In this document: piece after piece, positions 51,127 through 61,794 of the stretch
Numbering within the stretch: the stretch's first letter is position 1
Layout: every line of letters starts with the position of its first letter
Source: Actinomadura rudentiformis
GTDB taxonomy: Bacteria; Actinomycetota; Actinomycetes; Streptosporangiales; Streptosporangiaceae
Reading direction: 5' to 3'
Assembly: GCF_008923185.1 (NCBI RefSeq)
Contig: NZ_WBMT01000020.1
Coordinates: 62,001 to 126,000, forward strand
Length of the DNA stretch: 64,000 bases
The notes under the pieces: generated by a model
The model's input: the letters and a program-made list of their open reading frames with translations, nothing else
Database searches by the model: none
What the model was told of the DNA's origin: nothing
Translations under genes and position numbers: made by a program

Positions 51127-51180
51127 TTGACGAATCGCCGTCAGGGCGATTTACTGTGAGTGCGTCGAACTTATGTTCGA
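51127..51180 (+). promoter_or_regulatory. Promoter with perfect LexA (SOS) box
   Basis: TCGAACTTATGTTCGA at 51165-51180 matches the actinobacterial LexA operator TCGAAC-N4-GTTCGA exactly. A -35-like TTGACG (51127-51132) and a -10-like TACTGT (51152-51157) lie directly upstream, so the operator covers the expected transcription start. The first gene downstream is the HEPN-type protein at 51306. Confidence 0.85.
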
Positions 51181-51305
51181 CGTGGTGCGGGACTCGCGGC
51201 CCGCGCCAGGGCGACGTCCCCGTGGAGGTTGTCCACGGGACGGACGGTCGGGCGGAGTGAGGGGAAGCTCTCCGCCCGACCGGCCCGAGCCGGAAGGAGA
51301 CAGGC

Positions 51306-51809
51306 ATGTCCGCAACGATGACCGCCCACGGCGTTCACTCGTCCGCCCAGATCAGCCAGCCACCGGGCCCTCGCCCCCGACCGCTTCCTGCCCCCAGGCC
51401 CGCGCACACCGCCGTCGGGCAGCTCCAGGCCGCCAGGATGGGCCTGGCCGAAGCGGCCGAGGCGACCTCGGCCGCCGTCCGCTACGTCTGCGCCCACCTT
51501 GCCGCCCTGCGTGCCGCCGCGGCCGTCCTGGCGTCCAAGGAACCCCTGGAGACCCACCGCCGCGGTCGCCCCCGCAGCGTCTGGGTCCTCCTGCCCGAGG
51601 CCGACCCGGCACTCCGTGAATGGGCTGCCTTCTTCGCCGCCGGCGCCGACAAGCGCGCCGCCGCCGAAGCGGGCCTCCCCAGAGCGGTCACGCCGCGCGA
51701 GGCCGACGAACTCCTGCACGACGCCGAGATCTTCGTGTCCCTGGTCGAAGACTCCCTCGGCATCCCCAGCCAGCCGACGCTGCCGATTCCTGACACCTGG
51801 GCGAGCTAG
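51306..51809 (+). CDS. SAV_6107-type HEPN-domain protein, SOS-regulated
   Basis: A 167-residue protein with a Pro-rich N-terminus (about 1-35) and a helical domain: GLAEAAEATSAAVRYVCAHLAALRAAAAVLA, then RPRSVWVLLPEADPALREWAAFFAAGADKRAAAEAG and ADELLHDAEIFVSLVEDSLG. This matches the actinobacterial SAV_6107 HEPN family, in which similar genes are found near SOS translesion polymerase genes. ATG 51306 has GGAAGGAGACAGG upstream. A perfect LexA box sits 126 bp before the start. HEPN proteins are often RNases, but the RxxxxH motif is not evident here, so catalysis is uncertain. Confidence 0.8.
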   Translation: MSATMTAHGVHSSAQISQPPGPRPRPLPAPRPAHTAVGQLQAARMGLAEAAEATSAAVRYVCAHLAALRAAAAVLASKEPLETHRRGRPRSVWVLLPEADPALREWAAFFAAGADKRAAAEAGLPRAVTPREADELLHDAEIFVSLVEDSLGIPSQPTLPIPDTWAS

Positions 51810-52368
51810 GTGCCACGGGAGAAGTGTGGTCGGCGACCTTTGGTCGCCTTCCCACTTCCGTCCCTGGTGCTGGCCCAGGGGGGCGACCCCCTGGGACCCC
51901 CGGTGTGGGGGCGCGCCCCCACACCCCCACCTCTTCCGGGGTTCGGCTCCAAATCCTGGTTGAGGGGTCGGCCGCCCTCCCCCTGAGCGGCCGCGCCGGA
52001 AAGGCCGGGGCCGTCGTCCGCCATTCCTCACCGGCGGGTGGCGGCCCCGGCGCCTGAGTCGCTGGGACCGCCTGGTCAACATCCTCCGTCGAGGGGCGGT
52101 TCCAGCCTGCGCGACCGCGCCGATGGTGGCCGTGACCCCCGAGGCGGTCCCATCGGCGCGGTCCACCGGTCAGCCGAAGTGGGCATGCGCGATCACCAGC
52201 CCGAAGCGGAACAGCCTCACCGGGCGGATCCACCATCGCCGGCCAGGACTCCCGAACTTTCTCCTTGAGCGAGATGCGGTGCGCTGCAAACGCTCCGCAA
52301 ACGCCTTGTGGACGCGGGGATTGTCTTATCGGGCTTGTCCCAAGCAACAAGCCCTTACGGGAGGCACG
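51810..52368. other. 559 bp intergenic region rich in palindromes
   Basis: No gene is supported. Three hairpins cluster near its left end: GGCGACC-TTT-GGTCGCC (about 51837-51853), a CCCAGGGG/CCCCTGGG pair (about 51874-51895) and a near-perfect palindrome GGTGTGGGGGCGCGCCCC about 51901-51924. The right end has the promoter and 5' hairpin of the secreted protein gene. Confidence 0.5.
52331..52354 (+). promoter_or_regulatory. 5' leader hairpin before the small secreted protein
   Basis: GGGCTTGT pairs with ACAAGCCC over an 8 nt loop, ending about 5 nt before the GGGAGG ribosome binding site. It may affect message stability or translation. Confidence 0.4.
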
Positions 52369-52815
52369 ATGAAGCTGTACAAGCTGGCGTCGGCGGGCAT
52401 GGCGGCGGTGGCCGTCGTCGGGATCGCCCAGCCGGTGAACGCTGCGGCACGGTCAAGCGAGCAGGCGGTGCCCGTGGCCGGGGCCGTCGCGGCGGCAGCG
52501 ACCGAGGCCGAGGCCGCGCGGCGGTGCAACATCGTCGCGGGTGCTCCATTCAAGGCCGGGAGGCGTATCAAGGCCAACGTGAAGTCCACCGGATGCAACG
52601 CGACGTGGGTGCACACGGCGTCCCTCTGGCGGCACCGCGCCTGGGGATGGCAGCGCCTCGGCGGCCAGCAGCGCTGGGTCGGCGGCAAGTTCAAGACCGT
52701 GAACATCCCTTGTGACAGGCGGACCACCTACACCTACAAGACGCACATTCTGTCCAAGCAGGGTGGGAGCCTCCTGCACACCTGGAGCAGGCCGATCCGC
52801 ATCCGCTGCAGCTGA
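52369..52815 (+). CDS. Small secreted protein, unrecognised family
   Basis: A 148-residue protein with a signal peptide (LYKLASAGMAAVAVVGIAQPVNA, cleavage near residue 25). After an Ala-rich stretch the mature domain is strand-rich and contains four cysteines (RRCNIVAGAPF, KSTGCNATW, NIPCDRRTTYTYKTH, IRIRCS) and many Trp and Arg. The cysteines could form two disulfides. No catalytic motif was found and the family was not recognised. ATG 52369 has CGGGAGGCACG upstream; a hairpin terminator follows the stop. Confidence 0.7.
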   Translation: MKLYKLASAGMAAVAVVGIAQPVNAAARSSEQAVPVAGAVAAAATEAEAARRCNIVAGAPFKAGRRIKANVKSTGCNATWVHTASLWRHRAWGWQRLGGQQRWVGGKFKTVNIPCDRRTTYTYKTHILSKQGGSLLHTWSRPIRIRCS

Positions 52816-52821
52816 ACGCGC

Positions 52822-52849
52822 GCCGGGCGGGCCTGCGGGCCCGCCCGGC
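52822..52849. terminator. Bidirectional hairpin between convergent genes
   Basis: A perfect 12 bp stem, GCCGGGCGGGCC with GGCCCGCCCGGC, closes a 4 nt loop 7 bp after the secreted protein stop. It touches the last codon of the leftward BTAD gene. Confidence 0.7.
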
Positions 52850-53538
52850 TACCGCTTGAGCAGGCGGCGGAACTCCAGGCTCGGCTCGACGCCGAGCTGA
52901 TGGCGGAGGTCGGCACGGTAGTCGTCATAGACGCGCCGTGCCGTCGCCATGTCGTGCCGGGCCAGGTTGGCCTCGGCGAGGATGCGGTGCGGACCCTCGT
53001 TCAACGGATCGATCCGCACCGCGCAGTCGGCCACGTCGATCGCACCCGGGACGTCTCCCCGCGCGAGGAGCGTGACCGCGAGCCGTTCCAGCGCCAGGAG
53101 GCGGAGCCGGTCCCAGCGCTGCCGCTCGGCGTGGACGTCGTCGTCATCCGACTCGGGGAGCAAGGGGAGCCGGAGCGGTTCCCAGTCGTCGATGTGGCAG
53201 CCGGCCAGCACGTGCTGGGCCAGCCCTCGTGCCGCTGTGACATCGATGTGCACCCCGTCGGCGATCATCACCGCGTCACGCCCGGCCCGGACGATCGCCT
53301 CCCCGGTCAGCCGGCGGATCTGCCACAGCGCGTACCGGAACCTGCGGGTGGCGGTGCAGACCTCGACGTTGGGCCACAGTTCCTCGGCGGCCCGCTGGCG
53401 GTCCCTCCGGCGCTCGCCGAGCGCCAGCCGGATCACCAGCCGGCGCGGATAGGTGGGAAGCCGCACCTCGCAGCCGTCGACGTGGCACACGAACGACGAC
53501 AGGAGATGCAGGCATCCGCCTGCGGCGCATCGAGACAT
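52849..53538 (-). CDS. BTAD-domain transcriptional regulator (SARP/AfsR-like, compact)
   Basis: A 229-residue regulator. The N-terminal part (about 20-95) has the OmpR-like winged-helix layout of SARP proteins (LPTYPRRLVIRLALGERRRDRQRAAEELWP, RRFRYALWQIRRLTGEAIV), and the C-terminal part (about 105-225) is a bacterial transcriptional activation domain (RWDRLRLLALERLAVTLLARGDVPGAIDVADCAVRIDP, VYDDYRADLRHQLGVEPSLEFRRLL). ATG 53538 is 7 nt after a TACGGT box. It faces a divergent MFS pump gene, a plausible target. Confidence 0.85.
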   Translation of the reverse strand: MSRCAAGGCLHLLSSFVCHVDGCEVRLPTYPRRLVIRLALGERRRDRQRAAEELWPNVEVCTATRRFRYALWQIRRLTGEAIVRAGRDAVMIADGVHIDVTAARGLAQHVLAGCHIDDWEPLRLPLLPESDDDDVHAERQRWDRLRLLALERLAVTLLARGDVPGAIDVADCAVRIDPLNEGPHRILAEANLARHDMATARRVYDDYRADLRHQLGVEPSLEFRRLLKR

Positions 53539-53545
53539 GCCATCG

Positions 53546-53551
53546 ACCGTA
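53546..53551 (-). promoter_or_regulatory. -10 box TACGGT, leaderless start of BTAD regulator
   Basis: TACGGT ends 7 nt before the ATG at 53538 on the leftward strand. Confidence 0.55.
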
Positions 53552-53657
53552 GGAAGCCCGGACGCGGTGTTCCTAGGGCCGTGGGGCCCTGACGGGGGCC
53601 CGGATTCGTTGTGCCCGCCGTGAGAGGGTTGGGGCGGGTATGCGAGGAGGCGGGAGC

Positions 53658-55073
53658 GTGGGCGGTCGGGGGCTGGTGCCGTTGCTCGCGTTTCTGGGGG
53701 TGATGGCCTACTCGCTGTCGATGGCTGTGGTGACGCCTGCTCTGCCGCTGCTGCAGGAGGGTCTGCACACGACGGCGTCCGGCGCGGCCTGGGCGCTGAC
53801 GGCGATGACGTTGTCGGCCGCGGTGTCCACGCCGGTGATCGGGCGGCTGGGGGACCTGTACGGGCCCCGGCGGGTGCTGCTGGTCGTCGTGGTGATCGCG
53901 ACCGTGGGAATGGTCATTGCGGCGGCGGCCTGGTCGATGCCGGTGATGGTGGCCGGGCGGGTGCTGGCGGGGGTGGGCGGCGGAGTCTTCCCGCTGGCCT
54001 ACACGATCATCCGGGAGGTCTTCCCGCCCGAGCGGACGGCGTCCGCGGTCGGGCTGATGTCCTCGATGCTGGGGCTCGGCGGCGCGGTGTCGTGGTGCAT
54101 CGCCGGGCCGATCATTGACCATCTCGGGTGGCGCTGGTTGTTGTGGGTGCCGGTGGTGGGGCTGGTGCCCGGGCTGGTGGCAGCGTGGTGGATCGTTCCA
54201 TCGACTGCGCCGCAGGAAGGCGCGGGCGTCGACTGGTGGGGCGCGGTGTTGTTCGCGGGGTGGCTCGTCGCGGCGTTGACGGCGCTGACGCAGGGCATGG
54301 ACTGGGGCTGGGCGTCACCCGGGGTGATCGGGCTGCTGGGGCTGGCTGTCCTTTTGGCGGTCTGCTGGTTGCTGGTGGAGCGGCGGGTGGCCGATCCGCT
54401 GGTCGATCTGAAGCTGATGCGCAAGCGGGGCGTCTGGACGGCCAACGCGGCGTCGTTGTTGTCGGGGTACGCGCTGATGGCGGGAGGCGTGCTCTTTCCG
54501 CTGCTGGTTCAGCTCCCGGAACGTTCCGGGTTCGGGTTCGGCGGGACGGCCACGCAGGCCGCGTTGTTGCAGATTCCCGCCAGCATCGGGATGACCGCGG
54601 CGGGGATGACCGCCGGGCTGCTGGACCGGCGGATCGGCTCGAGGGCGGTGCTGCTGTCCGGGGCCGTGCTGACCGGCGTGGGATACGGGTTCCTGGCGTT
54701 CGAGCACGGGGCCATGTGGCAGCTGTATCTGGGCGGGACCGTGCGGGGGATCGGCCTGGGCTTCGCGTACGCGGCGGTGGCCAATCTGGTGGTGGCGGCG
54801 GTTCCCTTGAGCGAGACCGGGGTCGCGACCGGGATCAACACGCTGATCCGGACCGTCGGCGCGTCGCTGGGCACGCAGGTCAGCGCGGTCATCGTCGCGG
54901 CGTCCGTGACCAGTGCGGGGCTACCGGCCGAGCGGGGCTTCACGGCGGGGTTCGCGGTCAGCGGTGTGCTGATGGCGGGCGTGCTGGTGTTCGCGCTGAT
55001 CGCCCCTCGCCGGGCGCCGGGGACGAGGCCGGCCGGGCGGGTGGACAGGGGCGCCGAGCCGGTTCACCGGTGA
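53658..55073 (+). CDS. MFS transporter (DHA2-type drug efflux)
   Basis: A 471-residue transporter with about 14 predicted TM helices. Motif A-like GRLGDLYGPRRVLLV follows helix 2, motif C-like stretches occur in helix 5 (GLGGAVSWCIAGPIID), and the second half has GLLDRRIGSRAVLLSG. GTG 53658 is preferred since AGGAGG lies 7 nt upstream; the in-frame ATG at 53640 contains that site within its own codons. It is divergent from the BTAD regulator and is probably a multidrug or metabolite exporter. Confidence 0.86.
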   Translation: MGGRGLVPLLAFLGVMAYSLSMAVVTPALPLLQEGLHTTASGAAWALTAMTLSAAVSTPVIGRLGDLYGPRRVLLVVVVIATVGMVIAAAAWSMPVMVAGRVLAGVGGGVFPLAYTIIREVFPPERTASAVGLMSSMLGLGGAVSWCIAGPIIDHLGWRWLLWVPVVGLVPGLVAAWWIVPSTAPQEGAGVDWWGAVLFAGWLVAALTALTQGMDWGWASPGVIGLLGLAVLLAVCWLLVERRVADPLVDLKLMRKRGVWTANAASLLSGYALMAGGVLFPLLVQLPERSGFGFGGTATQAALLQIPASIGMTAAGMTAGLLDRRIGSRAVLLSGAVLTGVGYGFLAFEHGAMWQLYLGGTVRGIGLGFAYAAVANLVVAAVPLSETGVATGINTLIRTVGASLGTQVSAVIVAASVTSAGLPAERGFTAGFAVSGVLMAGVLVFALIAPRRAPGTRPAGRVDRGAEPVHR

Positions 55074-55100
55074 CCTGGCGGAATGGCAGACTCTTCCCCC

Positions 55101-56549
55101 ATGAGCGACTGGGTGGGGCGGACCGCGACGGAGATCGCGGCGGCGGTACGGGATGGCAGGGTCACGGCGGCCGAGGTCGTCCGGGACCATCTGGACACGA
55201 TCGCCGCGCTGGACGGCGAGCTGGGCGCGTTCGTCCGGGTGCGCCGCGAGCGGGCCCTGGCGGAGGCCGGGGCGGTGGACGGGCGGAGCGACCGGGCCGA
55301 GCTGCCGCTGGCGGGTGTGCCGGTGGCGATCAAGGACAACGTGCCGGTGGCGGGTGAGCCGATGCGCAGCGGGTCGGCCGCGACGCCGGACACGCCGCAG
55401 GAGGCCGACCATCCGGTGGTGGCGCGGCTGCGGGCCGCGGGCGCGGTGGTGGTCGGGCTGACCAACCTGCCCGAGCTCGGGATCTATCCGTTCACCGACA
55501 ACGCGTTCGGGACGGCGAGGAATCCGTGGGACCCGAGCCGTACGGCGGGTGGCTCGTCGGGGGGCTCGGCCGCGGCGGTGGCGGCCGGGATGGTGCCGAT
55601 CGCGCACGGGAACGACGGCGCGGGATCGATCCGGATCCCGGCGGCCAACTGCGGGCTGTTCGGCATCAAGCCGGGCCTGGGCGTGGTTCCGGCCGAGATC
55701 GGCACCGACGCCTGGGACGCGATGTCCGAGAACGGCCCGCTCGCGACCACGGTCGCCGACGCGGCCCTGATGCTGGCGGTGATGGCCGGGACGCCCGCGC
55801 TGGCCGAGGTAGGTGAGCCCGGCGAGGTGGGCGTCGCGCTGTCGATCAAGCCGCCCGCGCCCGGTGTCCGGATCCGGCCGGAGCTGAAGGCGGCCGTGCG
55901 GACGGCGGGCAAGGCCTTGGTGGGCCTTGGTCACCATGTGGTCCGCGACGATCCGGCGTATCCGCTGTGGGCGGGGCCGGCGGTGCTCTCCCGGTGGCTC
56001 GCGCTCCCGGAACTGGACGCCGAGCCACTGCTGTCGGACTCGCGGCTTGAGCGGCGTACGCGGCGTCACGTTCGCGCTGGGCGGCTCATGTCCAAGGTGC
56101 GGGCGCCGCAGGCCGAGGATCGTGAGCGGTTCAAGGAGGCCGTGGCGCCGCTGTTCGAACGGCGCGACGTGCTGGTGATGCCCACGCTCGCCCAGCGGGC
56201 GCCCAAGGCCCGGCAGTGGGGATCGGGCTCATGGCTGCACAGCGTGGGCTCCGCGATGACCTACGCGCCGATGACGGCCGCCTGGAACCTGGCGGGATTC
56301 CCCGCAGCGACCGTGCCGATGGGCGTGGGCGAGTCGGGCCTGCCGCTGTCGGTGCAGCTGGTCGCCGCTCCTGGCAAGGAGTCGCTGCTGCTCGGCCTGG
56401 CCGCGCAGCTGGAGGCGGCCCTGCCCTGGCAGCGGTACGCGCCCGGCTACGGCGTCTCGGTGGACCCGGCCGTGGCCGCGGAGCGCGCCGTGATGGCGGC
56501 CCGGGAGACCGGGCACAGCCCCGACGGGCATGACGGCTGCGGTCACTGA
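55101..56549 (+). CDS. Amidase signature family enzyme
   Basis: A 482-residue hydrolase with the Ser-Ser-Lys triad: K78 in [10 protein letters not shown], Ser in [15 protein letters not shown] (152-153) and nucleophile S176 in [21 protein letters not shown]. The C-terminal part has the amidase ending FPAATVPMG and [10 protein letters not shown]. Family members cleave carboxamides, including acyl-amino acid amides and nylon-type oligomers; the substrate is unknown. ATG 55101 (MSDW) is used; ATG 55083 is an in-frame alternative. A terminator hairpin follows. Confidence 0.9.
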   Translation: MSDWVGRTATEIAAAVRDGRVTAAEVVRDHLDTIAALDGELGAFVRVRRERALAEAGAVDGRSDRAELPLAGVPVAIKDNVPVAGEPMRSGSAATPDTPQEADHPVVARLRAAGAVVVGLTNLPELGIYPFTDNAFGTARNPWDPSRTAGGSSGGSAAAVAAGMVPIAHGNDGAGSIRIPAANCGLFGIKPGLGVVPAEIGTDAWDAMSENGPLATTVADAALMLAVMAGTPALAEVGEPGEVGVALSIKPPAPGVRIRPELKAAVRTAGKALVGLGHHVVRDDPAYPLWAGPAVLSRWLALPELDAEPLLSDSRLERRTRRHVRAGRLMSKVRAPQAEDRERFKEAVAPLFERRDVLVMPTLAQRAPKARQWGSGSWLHSVGSAMTYAPMTAAWNLAGFPAATVPMGVGESGLPLSVQLVAAPGKESLLLGLAAQLEAALPWQRYAPGYGVSVDPAVAAERAVMAARETGHSPDGHDGCGH

Positions 56550-56567
56550 GGGGCACGAGAAGATGAA

Positions 56568-56597
56568 CCGGGGCGTGACCTCGCGGCCACGCCCCGG
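56568..56597. terminator. Hairpin between convergent amidase and bldD
   Basis: CCGGGGCGTG pairs perfectly with CACGCCCCGG over a 10 nt loop, 18 bp after the amidase stop. Confidence 0.65.
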
Positions 56598-56667
56598 ACA
56601 CCGAAGGACGACCCGGCGGCTACCGGGCCGGCGGGCGGGACGCGGGGGGCGCCCCACCCGATGAGCG

Positions 56668-57162
56668 TCAGAACGACTCGACGGCGCGCCGCGCCTCCGG
56701 GTCGAGGACGCCCCAGGTGATGAGTTCTTCGGTCAACTCGGTCGGGGACTTGTCATAGATCACTGCGAGCGATCGCAGGTCCTCCTGCCGGATGGACAGG
56801 ACCTTTCCGTTGTAGTCGCCCCGCTGGCTTTGAATCGTCGCGGCGTAACGGGCGAGTGGACCGGCCTTATCCTTCGGAAGCTGCTGCAGACGCTCGAGAT
56901 CGATCACGAGCTTCGGTGTTGGCCCGAGCGGGCTCGGCGCGGCTCCGCCGGGCAGCAACTCGGATACCGGCACGCCATAGAAATCGGCGAGCTCGGCCAG
57001 CTTCTGAACGGTGACGGCGCGGTCGCCCCGCTCGTACGAACCCACGACGACGGCCTTCCAGCGGCCACGTGACTTCTCTTCCACACCATGCAGGGAAAGC
57101 CCCTGCTGGGTACGGATGGCGCGCAGGCGCGCACCGAGAGCCTTAGCGTATTCAGACGGCAT
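56668..57162 (-). CDS. bldD: Developmental regulator BldD
   Basis: A 164-residue regulator of the BldD family, which in Streptomyces represses sporulation genes when bound to cyclic di-GMP. The N-terminal XRE-type helix-turn-helix spans 1-70 (YAKALGARLRAIRTQQGLSLHGVEEKS). The C-terminal c-di-GMP motif is R114-G115-D116 and R125-Q126-E127-D128 (RGD-X8-RQED), with Glu replacing the Asp of the S. coelicolor RQDD. Position and numbering match the Streptomyces protein exactly. ATG 57162 fits the family. The gene is divergent from the pyr operon, a conserved arrangement. Confidence 0.95.
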   Translation of the reverse strand: MPSEYAKALGARLRAIRTQQGLSLHGVEEKSRGRWKAVVVGSYERGDRAVTVQKLAELADFYGVPVSELLPGGAAPSPLGPTPKLVIDLERLQQLPKDKAGPLARYAATIQSQRGDYNGKVLSIRQEDLRSLAVIYDKSPTELTEELITWGVLDPEARRAVESF

Positions 57163-57496
57163 GTTGCGGCCCCCCAGGCTCACTTTCGTCGTCGTTGTCG
57201 GGGCCCTGGGGAAGATCAGGATCCGGCGGGCCTATTCACCCTAAGGGTCCATCTCCAGGGATGGTTACGGACAGTGACGGTAAAACGGTGACGGCTCTAG
57301 GTCAAGCTGATTGGAAAAAAGGGGTCGAATACGTAGGTCTCGATCCGGGCCGTCCGGATCGGCGCGAAGCCCCTCAGGCATGGCTTGCCAGGCGATTCCG
57401 CAAGGCCCGGAACAGGGGCGTTCGCCCCCAAGTGTGACCCCTCTCACCAGGCAAGACAGGGCCGAGCCCGGGTACTGGGCAGCCGGGTGTGACTGC

Positions 57497-57502
57497 TACG
57501 GT
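57497..57502 (+). promoter_or_regulatory. Putative -10 box TACGGT of the pyr operon
   Basis: TACGGT would start the pyr transcript near 57509, giving a leader of about 50 nt that begins just before the PyrR-type hairpin. Confidence 0.45.
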
Positions 57503-57518
57503 GATGGGGACAAGGCGT

Positions 57519-59107
<1,589 letters not shown>

Positions 59108-59111
<4 letters not shown>

Positions 59112-60412
59112 GCCACACCTACCTCATCAAGAACGCCCGCGTCCTGGGCGGCGACGCCGCCGACATCCTGGTCCGCGACGGTGCGATCGCCGAGGTCGGG
59201 CAGGGGCTCGACGCCGGCGGCGCCGAGATCGTCCAGGCCGACGGCCTGATCGCGCTGCCGGGCCTGGTCGACCTGCACACCCACCTGCGCGAGCCGGGCC
59301 GCGAGGACGCCGAGACGGTCGAGTCGGGCACCAGGGCCGCCGCGATGGGCGGGTTCACCGCCGTGCACGCCATGGCCAACACCGACCCGGTCGCCGACAC
59401 CGCGGGCGTGGTCGAGCAGGTCTGGCGCCTCGGCCGCGAGGCCGGCTACTGCGACGTGCAGCCGGTCGGTGCCGTCACCCGCGGCATCGCGGGCGTGCAG
59501 CTCGCCGAGCTGGGCGCGATGGCCGACTCGGCCGCGCGGGTGCGCGTGTTCTCCGACGACGGCCACTGCGTGTCGGACGCGGTCATCATGCGGCGCGCGC
59601 TGGAGTACGTGAAGGCGTTCGACGGCGTCGTCGCCCAGCACGCGCAGGAGCCGCGGCTCACCGAGGGCGCCCAGATGAACGAGGGCGTCATGTCGGCGGC
59701 GCTCGGCATGCGCGGCTGGCCCGCGGTCGCCGAGGAGGCGATCATCGCCCGCGACGTGCTGCTCGCCGAGCACGTCGGCTCGCGCCTGCACGTCTGCCAC
59801 GTCTCCACCGCGGGCTCGGTCGAGCTCATCCGCTGGGCCAAGAGCAAGGGGGTCCAGGTCACCGCCGAGGTCACGCCGCACCACCTGCTGCTGAACGACA
59901 CCAAGGCCGAGACGTACGACCCGATCTTCAAGGTCAACCCGCCGCTGCGCACCGCCGACGACGTCACCGCGCTGCGGCACGCCCTCGCCGACGGCACCAT
60001 CGACTGCGTCGCCACCGACCACGCCCCGCACCCGGTCGAGGCCAAGGAGACCGAGTGGGCCGTGGCGGCCATGGGCATGATCGGCCTGGAGACCGCGCTG
60101 CCGGTGGTCCAGGAGGCCATGGTGGAGACCGGCCTGCTCGACTGGACCGGCGTCGCCGACCGCATGTCCTACCGTCCCGCCCGGATCGGGCGCCTCAGCG
60201 GACAGGGTCGTCCGCTGGAGGCCGGTTCGCCGGCCAACATCACGCTGTACGACCCGTCGCCACACATGGTTGTGGACCCCGCCGGGTTTGAGTCCAAGAG
60301 CCGTAACTCGCCCTTTGCGGGACTCGAGCTGCCCGGCCGGGTCATCGCAACATTTCTGCGAGGTCGTCCCACCGTTCTGGAAGGAAAACTTCAGCCAACT
60401 TCCCGGCCGTGA
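59108..60412 (+). CDS. pyrC: Dihydroorotase (class I)
   Basis: A 434-residue amidohydrolase. Zinc ligands occur in [15 protein letters not shown] (HxH), [30 protein letters not shown] and the catalytic [14 protein letters not shown]. The length and motifs are those of class I actinobacterial dihydroorotase. It overlaps the pyrB stop. After it, instead of the membrane or PH-domain gene often found in Streptomyces, comes 266 bp of non-coding sequence before carA. Confidence 0.97.
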
Positions 60413-60678
60413 AGACCGAACGAATGCCCGGGCTTCACACCGGGTCGCGCTCCCGCTCCGGCACTGGCTGTGCCGTGCGGGTCGCATCTACCGAAAGGAA
60501 GAACCTTGCGGTACGGGCACGTTGGCAAGTACCCACGCCAGGCACTCGGGACCCAGCGACACCAGACGAGATCAGCGCCCCAACTGTTTCCACCGGATGG
60601 ATCCGGCTCGTGCCTTAAGGCTCACTCTTCCAGCTTGAGCACCCTACGTGATCGGTCGGACACAAGAAGGAATTTCAA
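60413..60678 (+). other. Structured-looking leader between pyrC and carA
   Basis: This 266 bp gap has lower GC at frame positions than genes and several short inverted repeats: GGCAC/GTGCC near 60458-60475, GGTAC/GTACC around 60510-60535, and CCGGAT-GG-ATCCGG near 60592-60605. A frame of 69 codons starts on the pyrC stop overlap (GTGA at 60409) but its third-position GC is too low for a real gene. A regulatory leader for carA-carB is possible. Confidence 0.45.
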
Positions 60679-61793
60679 GTGAGTTCAGCGCTGCTTGTGC
60701 TCGAAGACGGACGTATCTTCCGTGGCGTCGCATACGGGGCGGAGGGAGAGACCTTCGGCGAGATGGTCTTCAACACCGGGATGACCGGTTACCAGGAGAC
60801 GCTCACCGATCCCTCGTACGCCCGCCAGATCGTGGCGATGACCGCGCCGCACATCGGCAACACCGGCGTCAACGCCGAAGACCCCGAGTCACGGCGCATC
60901 CAGGTGGCCGGGTACGTGGTGCGCGAGCCCGCCCGGGTCGCCTCCAACTGGCGCGCCACGGGGTCACTGGGCTCCGCGCTGCGCGAGCAGGGCGTGGTGG
61001 GCATCGCGATGCCCGGCACGCGCGCGCTCACCCGGCACCTGCGCGACCGCGGCGCCATGCGCGCCGGGATCTTCAGCGGCGCGGCGGCCGAGGCGGCCGA
61101 GAGCGCGTTGCTGGAGAAGGTGCTGGCGTCTCCCAGGATGGAGGGGGCCGACCTGGCGGCCGAGGTCGCCACGACCGAGCCGTACGTCGTCCCGGCCATC
61201 GGCGACAAGCGCTTCACCGTGGCGGCGGTCGACCTCGGCATCAAGTCGATGACGCCGCATCGGATGGCCGAGCGCGGCTGCGAGGTGCACGTGCTGCCCG
61301 CCACAGTGACGGCCGACGACATCCTCGCCCTTGACCCGGACGGGGTCTTCTTCAGCAACGGACCCGGCGACCCGGCCACCGCCGACCACCAGGTCGCGGC
61401 GCTGCGCGGGGTGCTGGACGCAGGCAAGCCGTTCTTCGGCATCTGCTTCGGCAACCAGATCTTCGGCCGCGCGCTGGGCCTCGGCACGTACAAGCTGCGG
61501 TTCGGCCACCGCGGCGTCAACCAGCCGGTGCAGGACAGGCGCACCGGCAAGGTCGACGTCTCCGCGCACAACCACGGCTTCGCGGTCGACGCGCCGATCG
61601 ACGGCCCGTTCGACACCGCCTACGGCCGCGCCGAGGTCAGCCACGTCAACCTCAACGACAACTGCGTGGAGGGCCTCCGGCTCCTCGACCGCCCGGCGTT
61701 CAGCGTCCAATACCATCCGGAGGCGGCGGCGGGCCCGCATGACGCGACCGGCCTCTTCGACCAGTTCTGCCAGATCATGGAAGGGCCGAAGTA

Positions 61794-61794
<1 letters not shown>
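60679..61794 (+). CDS. carA: Carbamoyl phosphate synthase small subunit
   Basis: A 371-residue glutamine amidotransferase subunit that supplies ammonia to CarB for arginine and pyrimidine synthesis. N-terminal [20 protein letters not shown] and [13 protein letters not shown], and the class I amidotransferase domain with the catalytic C256 in [13 protein letters not shown], then [10 protein letters not shown] and the terminal [20 protein letters not shown] rather than GICLGHQ is normal for actinobacteria. GTG 60679 follows AGAAGGAATTTC. Its stop TAA shares a base with the carB ATG. Confidence 0.97.

Noticed and set aside
57236-57249. Palindrome upstream of bldD as a BldD autoregulatory box
   Set aside because: ACCCTAAGGGT has a longer centre than the published BldD palindrome, so the match is not convincing.
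60409-60618. 69-codon frame overlapping the pyrC stop (GTGA)
   Set aside because: Third codon positions are far lower in GC than in real genes of the window and the product has no recognisable features.
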